The notes below the pieces were generated by a model. It saw only the letters and a program-made list of their open reading frames with translations. It searched no databases and was not told where the DNA came from. Positions 18,086-26,280 of a stretch of 64,000 nucleotides of DNA are shown piece after piece (the first letter of the stretch is position 1; every line of letters begins with the position of its first letter). The stretch comes from CAIYWZ01 sp964497925 (GTDB taxonomy: Bacteria > Pseudomonadota > Alphaproteobacteria > CAIYWZ01). Location: positions 79,355-143,354 of the forward strand of contig CAZCFE010000001.1 of NCBI GenBank assembly GCA_964497925.1, read 5' to 3'. The translations under genes were made by a program, and so were the position numbers.

Positions 18086-20151
18086 TTTCTAAAGAAAGCA
18101 TCATTGAAAGAAAGTTTAAAAAATTACACTTGAAACTTTTATTAAGCATTTTGACTCTTGTCATCATATCTTCATTTGCCTTGTTTTTTCTCCACTTTAA
18201 AGAATTAGAAAATCATGTTTTACCTGAAATCGAGAAAAAAAACAAAGCAGTTGGAATGCTTTTAGAAAAAGATTTAGAACGGGCTCTAAATTATGATATA
18301 CCTCTTGAAAAATTAAAACGCATGGATGTTTTTTTTCAGGATATTTTAAAGGACCATAAAGAAATTCTCTTTTTGGCCGTCTCAAACACAAACGGAAAAA
18401 TTCTATACAACACAAAGTTAGATAAAAAAAAGTTGGATGTTGTAACCGTCAACAATAAGCCAAACCTAAAAATGGAAAAACATGATAATTTTTACCATTC
18501 TTCTTTTGGTCTAAATCATCAAGAAAAAATTGCTGGGATCCTACACATTGGAACAAACGCCAATTATATCTCCTCCACCCTTAATGAAATTTCCTATGAT
18601 GCTTTGATTATTTTAATCATTTCATTAGTCATTGCTGCAGAAATTATATTTTTCATCATTCACGTCAACCTTACAAATCCAATTGAAAAATTAATAGAAG
18701 TATCTAAAAATGCAAGGATGAAAAGCGTTTCCATTAACAATATATACTCATCCAAAGATGAAATTGGATCTATTTTAAACGGCTTTAATAGTTTACTTAT
18801 GGCTCTGCGCCTAAAATCACAAACTGTATTAAAAAAAATAAAAGCTTCTGCGAAAAAATTTGATCATTTGAAAGAATTTCAAGAAATAAAAGCTAAAGCA
18901 ATATCAAAAGCACATACGTTTGGTCATCAAAAAAACCAAAATGAATACTCACAAACACCTCACATAAGAACCCCTATTTTTCTGTTTATTTTTGCTGAAA
19001 TGCTTCCCATATCCTTTCTTGCCACTTATGGATCAATTTTTTATGAACCTGTTTTTAACATTCCAAAAGACATTGTGATTGGACTGCCTGTGATTGCATT
19101 CATGCTAGTTTGTGCTTTGTTTACACCTTTTTCAGGACAGTTGGCAGATAAATATGGCTTAAAAAAAACATTCTTATGGGGTGTTGCCATTTCTGGTTTT
19201 GGATACATTGCAATTGTATTTGCAAATTCAATTCTTGCTCTTACCTTAATAAGGTGCATTAATGCAATTGGCTTTGCGTTATCATGCACAACCAGTCAGG
19301 CTATATTAGCCAGAGCAAGAACAAAAAATGGCGAGAGTTCTTCTAATACCTTTTTGTTCGCTTTTGCCTCCGCAACTCTTTGCGGAGCTCCAATTGGTGC
19401 TATTTTAGCTCAAAATATTGGATATAATGCAACTTTTTTCCTCTCTGGTGTCATCTCGCTCATCCTTGGAGCGCTTGCTTACAAATTTATCATCGACCCA
19501 CCTCAGATACGCAGCACTATAATAGGAAATCAAATTTCAAACATGAAAATATTATTCAAAGACCCTCAGTTTTTGAAGCTATTAATCTTATCTGGACTGC
19601 CATCTAAAATTATGTATAGTGGATTACTATTCTTTTTAGTTCCTGTTTATCTAACTAAAATTGGAACATCCCAGTCTGTTATTGGCAGAATTACAATGCT
19701 TTATGGATTATGTTTATTAATAATGTCCCCCTTTCTTGCAAAAGTATTACCAAAATCCAATCAGACAAAATGGCACGTCTTTCTTGGCACATTATTAATG
19801 AGCTTAAGTTGTATCAGTATTATTATTTATATATATGCATTTCAAGACACCTCAATTATAAGCTTTGTGATTGCTATTTTGTTTTTAGGAATTGGCCATG
19901 CTTTACAAATAAACGCATCCATGTCAATCATCTTTACACTTTCAAATCACCACCATTCAAACTTAGGGCAAGCAACAATTATCAGCATTTATAATTCTAT
20001 TGAACGTTACGGGTCTGTTTTGGGGCCGCTCATTTGTGCGGTCATTATCTCATACTACAGCATAGAATACGCACTCATTTGGATAAGTATTTTGACTTTT
20101 GTTCCAAGCCTTTTAATGTTGCATCAATTTTATCGATGGAGAGCAAAATGA
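18082..20151 (+). CDS. Sensor/HAMP domain fused to an MFS transporter
   Basis: One continuous 689-residue frame. Residues 18-37 form a membrane helix; 41-170 a periplasmic, Cache-like domain (ILFLAVSNTNGKILYNT); 174-194 a second helix; about 196-245 a HAMP-like segment (NPIEKLIEVSKNA ... SKDEIGSILNGFNSLL); 246-296 a polar linker; and 297-689 a complete 12-helix MFS carrier with motif A GQLADKYGLKKT (352-363). The N-terminal half is what a chemoreceptor or histidine kinase normally has, here attached to a carrier. The gene overlaps its neighbours on both sides by four bases, so translation is coupled with the first gene and with the binding protein. I infer ligand-gated uptake or transport-coupled sensing; the substrate is unknown. 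Confidence 0.85.
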   Translation: MISKESIIERKFKKLHLKLLLSILTLVIISSFALFFLHFKELENHVLPEIEKKNKAVGMLLEKDLERALNYDIPLEKLKRMDVFFQDILKDHKEILFLAVSNTNGKILYNTKLDKKKLDVVTVNNKPNLKMEKHDNFYHSSFGLNHQEKIAGILHIGTNANYISSTLNEISYDALIILIISLVIAAEIIFFIIHVNLTNPIEKLIEVSKNARMKSVSINNIYSSKDEIGSILNGFNSLLMALRLKSQTVLKKIKASAKKFDHLKEFQEIKAKAISKAHTFGHQKNQNEYSQTPHIRTPIFLFIFAEMLPISFLATYGSIFYEPVFNIPKDIVIGLPVIAFMLVCALFTPFSGQLADKYGLKKTFLWGVAISGFGYIAIVFANSILALTLIRCINAIGFALSCTTSQAILARARTKNGESSSNTFLFAFASATLCGAPIGAILAQNIGYNATFFLSGVISLILGALAYKFIIDPPQIRSTIIGNQISNMKILFKDPQFLKLLILSGLPSKIMYSGLLFFLVPVYLTKIGTSQSVIGRITMLYGLCLLIMSPFLAKVLPKSNQTKWHVFLGTLLMSLSCISIIIYIYAFQDTSIISFVIAILFLGIGHALQINASMSIIFTLSNHHHSNLGQATIISIYNSIERYGSVLGPLICAVIISYYSIEYALIWISILTFVPSLLMLHQFYRWRAK

Positions 20152-21137
20152 GATTATTAATTTTGTTGCTTACAGTATTTACAATAAATTTACAGGCAAG
20201 CACACAAAGCCACCCTTTTAAAATTTACATCATAACCTGGATTGGAAACACAGACTCGACAAAAGGATTTCAAGATTACTTAAAATTTAAAGACATCCCA
20301 ACTGAAATAATTTTAAGAGCTGGAGACACAAAAATTGATCGCATTAAAGAGTTTAAAAAAGAGATTCGTCAACTCAAGCCAGATTTAATTTATATAGAAG
20401 GAACTCCCAGTGGATTAGAGCTATACGGCCCACACGATAATATAGATCCTGCCAACCATATCACAGATATTCCAATTATTTCTGTCCTTCCCCCAACCCC
20501 CATTGCCTCTAAGATGATTAAAGATTGGGGGCCAACAGGAAGAAATTTGTGCGGCGTTTCACATATGCTACCAATCAAAGCTCAGGTTCAAGCAATGAAA
20601 GATTATATGGATTTTAAAAAAATAGGAACGCTTTTTACACAAAATGAAAGCAATTCAATATCAGCCGTTAGTGATTTAGAACAGATAGGAATAAAGGAAG
20701 GATTTTCTGTCATAAAAACAGAAATTCCTATTAATCCAGAAACAAAAAAAGCAATTCCTGATGAAATTCCAAAAATATTAAAAAGCCTTGAAACAAAAGG
20801 TGTGGATTTGATTTATATCCCAGCTGATACAACGTTATCCACAAATACAAAAATCCTAGAACAAGGAATTAACGAGATCAATATAGCATCTTTTGTTCCA
20901 ATTGAGCTTCTTTTTATAAAAACAAAAGCCTTAATGGGATTGGTTTCCAAATGGTACTCTGTAGGAGAATATGCAGGATATAAAGCAGAACAAATATTGG
21001 TCCACAAAAAAAGCGCATCTGAAATGAAGTTTGATCGCTTAGCAAACCATTCATTCTCAATTCGTAAAACAACTTTTAATAAAATTGAAAATTATCCCCC
21101 TATGAATCTTTTAAAATATGCTGATATTGTAAATTAA
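20148..21137 (+). CDS. ABC-type solute-binding protein (ABC_sub_bind family) of the sensor-MFS module
   Basis: A 329-residue exported protein with a signal peptide (MRLLILLLTVFTINLQA). The body looks like a periplasmic-binding-protein type I fold of the ABC_sub_bind/TrpX class: YIITWIGNTDSTKGFQDYL, DLIYIEGTPSGLELYG, GVSHMLPIKAQVQAMKD, VDLIYIPADTTLS, and GLVSKWYSVGEYAGYKAEQIL near the end. The start at ATG 20148 overlaps the MFS stop (ATGA); in-frame sequence further upstream lies inside the MFS gene and is rejected. No ABC permease or ATPase gene is nearby, so the likely partner is the fused sensor-MFS protein. Known relatives bind aromatic amino acids (TrpX), which makes an amino-acid ligand possible but not shown. 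Confidence 0.82.
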   Translation: MRLLILLLTVFTINLQASTQSHPFKIYIITWIGNTDSTKGFQDYLKFKDIPTEIILRAGDTKIDRIKEFKKEIRQLKPDLIYIEGTPSGLELYGPHDNIDPANHITDIPIISVLPPTPIASKMIKDWGPTGRNLCGVSHMLPIKAQVQAMKDYMDFKKIGTLFTQNESNSISAVSDLEQIGIKEGFSVIKTEIPINPETKKAIPDEIPKILKSLETKGVDLIYIPADTTLSTNTKILEQGINEINIASFVPIELLFIKTKALMGLVSKWYSVGEYAGYKAEQILVHKKSASEMKFDRLANHSFSIRKTTFNKIENYPPMNLLKYADIVN

Positions 21138-21214
21138 TGGTGCGCCCGACGGGATTCGAACCCATGGCCTCAGGATTAGGAATCCTGCGCTCTATCCTTC
21201 TGAGCTACGGGCGC
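21138..21214 (-). tRNA. tRNA-Arg (anticodon CCT)
   Basis: On the minus strand the sequence folds as a full cloverleaf: acceptor GCGCCCG paired with CGGGCGC, D arm with AGCTCAGAAGGATAGAGC, anticodon stem CAGGA/TCCTG around loop TTCCTAA (anticodon CCT, decoding AGG), T arm GGGTTCGAATCCC, and an encoded 3' CCA (21138-21140 on the plus strand). The length is 77 bases. It lies one base after the binding-protein stop, in the opposite direction. Confidence 0.97.
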
Positions 21215-21231
21215 ATATATGAATATTTAGA

Positions 21232-21260
21232 TTAATAGCAGTTTTTCATACTATAATCAA
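21232..21260 (-). promoter_or_regulatory. Probable promoter of the tRNA-Arg gene
   Basis: On the minus strand TTGATT (21255-21260) and TATTAA (21232-21237) are spaced by 17 bases, and the -10 element lies 17 bases upstream of the mature tRNA 5' end, a fitting position for a short leader. Confidence 0.5.
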
Positions 21261-21365
21261 TAATTTATAAGCGGAATAATTGACGGCCAATCCAATTTGA
21301 ATCATCTTTTTGACAAAAACAATAAAGAATTGACTTTTTTTATGGTAAATTTTTTTCAAATTATG

Positions 21366-21429
21366 TATAATGTTATTTATAAAAGGTTTAATAATAGTGC
21401 TTTAAATAATTGATTTAAGGCTGTTTTTT
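21366..21429 (+). promoter_or_regulatory. pnp leader: -10 element and terminator-like stem-loop
   Basis: TATAAT at 21366-21371 is a plausible -10 element, though no good -35 lies 16-18 bases upstream. Downstream, GCTTTAAAT (21399-21407) and ATTTAAGGC (21413-21421) form a nine-pair stem (one G-T pair) with loop AATTG, followed by TGTTTTTT (21422-21429). This sits just before the ribosome binding site AAAGGA of pnp. It looks like an intrinsic terminator or attenuator in the leader. In E. coli pnp is autoregulated through a leader hairpin; whether this one plays that part is inference. Confidence 0.5.
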
Positions 21430-21446
21430 AGTTAAAGGAAAATTGA

Positions 21447-23555
21447 ATGTTTAATATTACTCGCGAAGAAATTCAATGGGGCGGACGCACACTAACCATA
21501 GAAACCGGCAAAATAGCTCGTCAAGCAGATGGAGCAGTTTTAATCACCTATGGAGAAACAATTGTGCTTTGTACGGCTGTTGGTGCAAAAAAAGCGGCGC
21601 CAGATATTGATTTTTTACCCCTGACAGTTCACTATCAAGAAAAAGCATTCGCAGCAGGTAAAATTCCAGGTGGTTTTATTAAACGTGAAGGAAGACCAAG
21701 TGAATTTGAAACTCTAAGCTCAAGACTAATTGATAGGCCAATTCGCCCTCTTTTCCCGGAAGGTTTTCATAATGAAATTCAAATTGTTTGCACAGTTTTA
21801 AGCCATGATTTAGAAAACATGTCTGATATTGTTGCTATGATTGGAGCATCAGCTGCTCTTTCAATCTCAGGTCTTCCTTTCCAAGGGCCAATTGCTGGTG
21901 TTCGTATTGGATATCAAAATGGAGAATTCATTCTCAATCCAACAATTGATGAACTTAAAGACTCCGACCTTGAACTTCTCGTAGCGGGAACAACACAAGG
22001 TATTTTAATGGTTGAGTCCGAAGCAAAAGAGCTCTCAGAAGAAGTTATGCTCAATGCTGTTATTTTTGGACACAAGCAAATGCAACCAGTTATAAACATG
22101 ATCAATTCTTTAAAGAAAAAGTGTGGGAAACCAGAATGGGAGACAAACATCACTCCAATTTGGGAGCAAGATATTTATAAGAAAATTGAAAAAGAGTCAT
22201 TAAAGCAAGTGGTTTTGGCTTATCAAGAAAAAGAAAAATTAAAACGCTACGGTGTTCTTAATGAATTATCAGACGCAGCAGTTGAAAAATTCTCAAGTGA
22301 AACAACTTCAAAAAAAGATGTTCAAAGCGCATTTGAGCATCTTAAATATAGAGTAATGCGTGATATGATTTTAGACAACGGGGTCAGAGTTGATGGAAGA
22401 GATACAAAAACAATTCGCCCAATTCTTTCCGAAATTGGTGTTTTACCAAGAGCTCACGGAAGCGCTCTCTTTACAAGAGGGGAAACTCAAGCTTTTGTCG
22501 TCACAACTCTTGGAACAGGACAAGATGAGCAGTTAATTGATTCACTCGAAGGAGAATACAAAGAACGCTTTATGCTACATTACAATGCCCCATCTTATTC
22601 TGTTGGCGAAGTTGGAAGAATGTCCTCTCCTGGAAGACGTGAAATTGGTCACGGAAAATTAGCATGGAGAGCTATTCGACCAGTATTCCCAGGGAAAGAT
22701 GCGTTCCCATATACAATACGAGTTGTTGCAGAAATCACAGAAATGAACGGATCTTCTTCAATGGCTACAGTTTGCGGATCCTCTTTAGCATTAATGGATG
22801 CAGGCGTTCCTCTTTCAAGGCCTGTTGCAGGGATTGCTATGGGACTTATTAAAGAAGGTAAAAAGTTTTCTGTTCTTTCCGATATCCTTGGCGATGAAGA
22901 CCACTTAGGGGATATGGACTTTAAGGTCACAGGAACTGACAAAGGAATCACAGCTCTGCAAATGGACATTAAAATCACAAGTATTGATGAAGCCATTATG
23001 AAGCAAGCCCTTTCTCAAGCAAAAGAAGGAAGAATGCATATTTTGGGTGAAATGCAAAAAGCAATTGGTTCAGCCAGAGAAGAAGTTAGCGGAAATGCAC
23101 CGCGGATTATCAGTTTCTCAATTCCAAAAGAAAAAATCAGAGAAGTTATCGGAACTGGCGGAAAAGTGATTCGTGAAATTGTTGAAGCAACTGGTGTTAA
23201 GATTGATATTGAAGATGACGGCAATGTAAAAGTTGCAGGGGTTGACTCTGAAAAGTTAGATGATGCAATCGCATGGATTAAATCTATTGCTATGGATCCT
23301 ATCGTAGGTGATATTTTAGATGTTGAAGTTGTTCGCATAGCTGATTTTGGTGCTTTTGTCTCATTCTGGCGTGGACGTGACGGTTTAGTCCACATTAGCG
23401 AACTCGCTCATAAACGAGTAGAAAAAACAACCGATGTTGTAAAAATGGGAGATAAATTCCAAGTAAAGGTTATTGGAATTGAGGAAAAAGGCAAAATCAG
23501 ACTCAGTCTTAAAGCAATGATCGAAAAACCAGCTACGGAACAACAAGCATCATGA
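21447..23555 (+). CDS. pnp: Polyribonucleotide nucleotidyltransferase (PNPase)
   Basis: Phosphorolytic 3'-5' exoribonuclease of RNA turnover. Both RNase PH-like halves are present: the first with GGFIKREGRPSEFETLSSRLIDRPIRPLFP, the second with RAHGSALFTRGETQA and GDEDHLGDMDFKVTGT, which holds catalytic acidic residues. A KH domain (VIGTGGKVIREIVEATG) and an S1 domain (GDILDVEVVRIADFGAFVSF) follow. 702 residues is standard. The rpsO gene that often precedes pnp is absent; a tRNA-Arg gene on the other strand lies upstream instead. The 3' end overlaps the next gene by four bases. Confidence 0.98.
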   Translation: MFNITREEIQWGGRTLTIETGKIARQADGAVLITYGETIVLCTAVGAKKAAPDIDFLPLTVHYQEKAFAAGKIPGGFIKREGRPSEFETLSSRLIDRPIRPLFPEGFHNEIQIVCTVLSHDLENMSDIVAMIGASAALSISGLPFQGPIAGVRIGYQNGEFILNPTIDELKDSDLELLVAGTTQGILMVESEAKELSEEVMLNAVIFGHKQMQPVINMINSLKKKCGKPEWETNITPIWEQDIYKKIEKESLKQVVLAYQEKEKLKRYGVLNELSDAAVEKFSSETTSKKDVQSAFEHLKYRVMRDMILDNGVRVDGRDTKTIRPILSEIGVLPRAHGSALFTRGETQAFVVTTLGTGQDEQLIDSLEGEYKERFMLHYNAPSYSVGEVGRMSSPGRREIGHGKLAWRAIRPVFPGKDAFPYTIRVVAEITEMNGSSSMATVCGSSLALMDAGVPLSRPVAGIAMGLIKEGKKFSVLSDILGDEDHLGDMDFKVTGTDKGITALQMDIKITSIDEAIMKQALSQAKEGRMHILGEMQKAIGSAREEVSGNAPRIISFSIPKEKIREVIGTGGKVIREIVEATGVKIDIEDDGNVKVAGVDSEKLDDAIAWIKSIAMDPIVGDILDVEVVRIADFGAFVSFWRGRDGLVHISELAHKRVEKTTDVVKMGDKFQVKVIGIEEKGKIRLSLKAMIEKPATEQQAS

Positions 23556-24949
23556 AATCATTAAACTCCATACTTATAGGCAACAAAGAAATCCTTCCTC
23601 TTATTGAAGGGGGAAAGGGGATTTCTGCGACAAACGGTATTAGCTCAGGAGCCTGGGCTAAAACTGGCGGAATTGGAACATTTTCTGGTGTTAATGCTGA
23701 TTACTACGATCATGATGGTAACATTATGCCTCAAATCTATAAAGGTAAAACCAGGTTAGAAAAACATGAAGAGTTGATTCAGTTTGGAATTCAAGGCGGG
23801 ATCGCACAAGCACAGATTGCACATGATGTTGCTGGCGGTCAAGGAATGATCAATATGAATATCCTGTGGGAAATGGGAGGTGCAATTCCCATTCTTAATG
23901 GAATTCTTTCAAAAGCGAAGGGATTAATTCATGGAATCACATGCGGAGCAGGGATGCCCTATAAGCTTGGGGAAATTGCAAAACAGTATGACATGTTGTT
24001 CTATCCAATCGTTTCCTCAGCCAGAGCTTTTAATATTTTATGGAAACGTGCTTATCACAAAGTAAGTGAAAATTTAGGTGCTGTTGTTTATGAAGATCCT
24101 TGGCTTGCGGGGGGGCACAATGGACTCAGTAACGCCGAAGATCCAAACTCACCGCAGTCTCCTTACGAAAGAGTTCTTGCATTAAGAAACACACTTCGTG
24201 AGCTTGGTCACTCAATGATTCCAATTATCATGGCAGGGGGTGTTTGGTGGCTTAAAGAATGGGAAAATTGGATCGACAATGAAGAGCTTGGTCCTATTGC
24301 CTTTCAATTTGGAACAAGGCCGCTTCTAACCCAAGAAAGCCCAATATCCAAAGCCTGGAAAGATCACCTTTTGACACTTAAAAAAGGACAGATTTATTTA
24401 AATAAATTCAGCCCTACTGGTTTTTACTCTTCTGCTGTCGAAAATGATTTTTTAAATAATCTTAAAAGCAGAACACAAAGACAAATTGAATATAAAGATA
24501 AACCAGAAAATGATTTCACATCTGGGTTTGAATATGGTCCACGTAACAGAGTATTGTTTTTAAAGTCAGATGATCACGCAAAAGCATCATCCTGGAAATC
24601 CTCTGGTTATACAGATATAATCAAAACACCTGACGATACAATTGTTTTTGTTACGCCAGAAGATGGATATCAAATTCATAAAGATCAAGTTGATTGTATG
24701 GGATGCTTAAGTGCTTGTAATTTTAGCAACTGGTCTCAACATGAAGGAAATACAACAGGGAGAAAACCAGACCCACGATCTTTTTGCATTCAAAAAAGCC
24801 TTCAAAATATTGCACACGGACAAAACATACAAGATAACTTAATGTTTGCTGGACACAATGCCTATAGATTTGGTCAAGATCCTTTTTATGAAAATGGTTT
24901 TATTCCAACAGTTCAAGAACTTGTTGATAGAATAATAACGGGGTATTAA
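23552..24949 (+). CDS. Nitronate monooxygenase/2-nitropropane dioxygenase-family flavoprotein with C-terminal Cys cluster
   Basis: FMN-dependent TIM-barrel oxidoreductase related to nitronate monooxygenases and FabK-like enzymes, 465 residues. Barrel features include GIQGGIAQAQIAHDVAGGQG, ITCGAGMPYKLGEIA, WLAGGHNG and IIMAGGVWW. The C-terminal region, absent from short family members, carries C382-x2-C385-x3-C389 (CMGCLSAC) and a further Cys412 (SFCIQ). That spacing resembles iron-sulfur sites, for example in dienoyl-CoA reductase-type flavoenzymes. The ATG overlaps the pnp stop. The substrate is unknown; the same long form is, to my recollection, widespread in alphaproteobacteria. Confidence 0.78.
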   Translation: MKSLNSILIGNKEILPLIEGGKGISATNGISSGAWAKTGGIGTFSGVNADYYDHDGNIMPQIYKGKTRLEKHEELIQFGIQGGIAQAQIAHDVAGGQGMINMNILWEMGGAIPILNGILSKAKGLIHGITCGAGMPYKLGEIAKQYDMLFYPIVSSARAFNILWKRAYHKVSENLGAVVYEDPWLAGGHNGLSNAEDPNSPQSPYERVLALRNTLRELGHSMIPIIMAGGVWWLKEWENWIDNEELGPIAFQFGTRPLLTQESPISKAWKDHLLTLKKGQIYLNKFSPTGFYSSAVENDFLNNLKSRTQRQIEYKDKPENDFTSGFEYGPRNRVLFLKSDDHAKASSWKSSGYTDIIKTPDDTIVFVTPEDGYQIHKDQVDCMGCLSACNFSNWSQHEGNTTGRKPDPRSFCIQKSLQNIAHGQNIQDNLMFAGHNAYRFGQDPFYENGFIPTVQELVDRIITGY

Positions 24950-24951
24950 TC

Positions 24952-26280
24952 ATGTATAAGTTTGGATTTTCAATAGATAAAAAAAACGCTATTCCTTTGG
25001 TAATAGAAACATTTGAAAATATTGATAAATACAACTCATCCACTCCTTACCCTTTGAAAAAAGAAAGTCTTGTTTTTTTAGAGCCTCCTTTTAGTCATTG
25101 GTTATTTATTGCTGATCCAGAAAAATCATACCACCAATTTGGAGTCCTACCAAAACAACTACCACCTGATGTCTTTTTTATTGAAAAACGAAAAGACCAA
25201 TTTGATAGTCATGATATATTTTTAGGTTGGGCACTTGGTAGTTATGTTTTTGATCAATACAAAACAACCAAGAATAAGAACAAACCTTTATTATTTTTAG
25301 AGGATGAAAAATCAATATCTGATATTTTGGCTATTTATATTACACGAGATCTAATTAACACCCCTCCAAACGACATGGGGCCAAAAGAGTTTGTTGAGTA
25401 TGCAACCTATATGCTCAAAGATACAACAGCTGTTGTTCAGATCCATAAAGCAGATTTAAAAACATGGCCTAGCGTTTATCATGTTGGGAAAGGAAGCACT
25501 CGTGAACCATTGGTATTAGAAATTGATTGGTCTCCTGAGGTCTCTAATTTATCGATTGGTCTTGCTGGTAAGGGTATTTGCTTTGATACTGGCGGATACA
25601 ACCTTAAAACTGGTACATCCATGAATCTAATGAAAAAAGATATGGGAGGCGCAGCACAAGCTTTAGCTCTTACAAAGTGGATTATCGATGAAAAGCTACC
25701 TATAAAACTCAAAACCATTATTCCTTTAGCTGAAAATAGCATTTCCGGATCGGCTTATAGACCCTCTGATGTTATCACATCTAAAAAAGGAATCACAATT
25801 GAGGTAGGAGATACAGATGCTGAAGGAAGAATTGTTTTATGTGATGCTCTTTATGCATTATGTGAAAACAAGCCGGACCTTGTAATTGATTTTGCAACAC
25901 TTACTGGAGCTGCTCGTATCGCTCTTGGTGAAATTCCTGCTCTTTTTTCTAATAACCAAAATTTAGCAAAAGATCTACTCAATATCGCAAACAAGATTCA
26001 TGATCCATTATGGCAATTACCTTTATGGGAACCATACAAAAAAAATATCAAAGGGAAAGTTGCGGATATAAGCAACATAGGATCTTCTCCTTATGCTGGA
26101 GCAATAACAGCGGCATTGTTTTTAAATGAATTTATCCCCGATGATATTCCTTGGGCTCATATTGACTTTATGGCATGGAACCTTCAAAATTCTCCCGCAC
26201 GTCCGGAAGGTGCTGAAGCAATGGGACTTAGATCTGTATTCGAATATTTAAAGCAAAAGGCGCACAATGAATTACGTTAA
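24952..26280 (+). CDS. M17-family leucyl aminopeptidase
   Basis: Two-metal cytosolic aminopeptidase removing N-terminal residues from peptides. The C-terminal catalytic domain has the metal and lysine motif GKGICFDTGGYNLK, the family signature VGDTDAEGRIVLCDAL (usual form NTDAEGR), and DFATLTGAARIALG. The N-terminal ~150 residues are divergent and shorter than in PepA (total 442 against ~500), consistent with the PepB-like or alphaproteobacterial subgroup. It follows the flavoprotein gene by two bases and overlaps rlmI by 14. Together with the OppA-like gene downstream it would support use of imported peptides. Confidence 0.92.
   Translation: MYKFGFSIDKKNAIPLVIETFENIDKYNSSTPYPLKKESLVFLEPPFSHWLFIADPEKSYHQFGVLPKQLPPDVFFIEKRKDQFDSHDIFLGWALGSYVFDQYKTTKNKNKPLLFLEDEKSISDILAIYITRDLINTPPNDMGPKEFVEYATYMLKDTTAVVQIHKADLKTWPSVYHVGKGSTREPLVLEIDWSPEVSNLSIGLAGKGICFDTGGYNLKTGTSMNLMKKDMGGAAQALALTKWIIDEKLPIKLKTIIPLAENSISGSAYRPSDVITSKKGITIEVGDTDAEGRIVLCDALYALCENKPDLVIDFATLTGAARIALGEIPALFSNNQNLAKDLLNIANKIHDPLWQLPLWEPYKKNIKGKVADISNIGSSPYAGAITAALFLNEFIPDDIPWAHIDFMAWNLQNSPARPEGAEAMGLRSVFEYLKQKAHNELR

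Noticed and set aside
20034..20147. Longer N-terminus of the solute-binding protein from ATG 20034
   Set aside because: It lies entirely inside the MFS gene and would bury the clear signal peptide beginning at ATG 20148.
18082..20151. Sensor-MFS fusion as an artefact of two genes joined by a frameshift
   Set aside because: The frame is continuous with a ~50-residue polar linker and no stop; no start with a ribosome binding site was noted at the MFS part.
21310..21371. TTGACA (21310) or TTGACT (21330) as -35 for the TATAAT at 21366
   Set aside because: The spacings are 50 and 30 bases, too long for sigma70; no -10 element lies at 16-18 bases from either.
22649..23395. Antisense frames over pnp (115 and 126 codons)
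   Set aside because: Ser/Ile-rich translation typical of the complement of a conserved coding strand; pnp is intact there.
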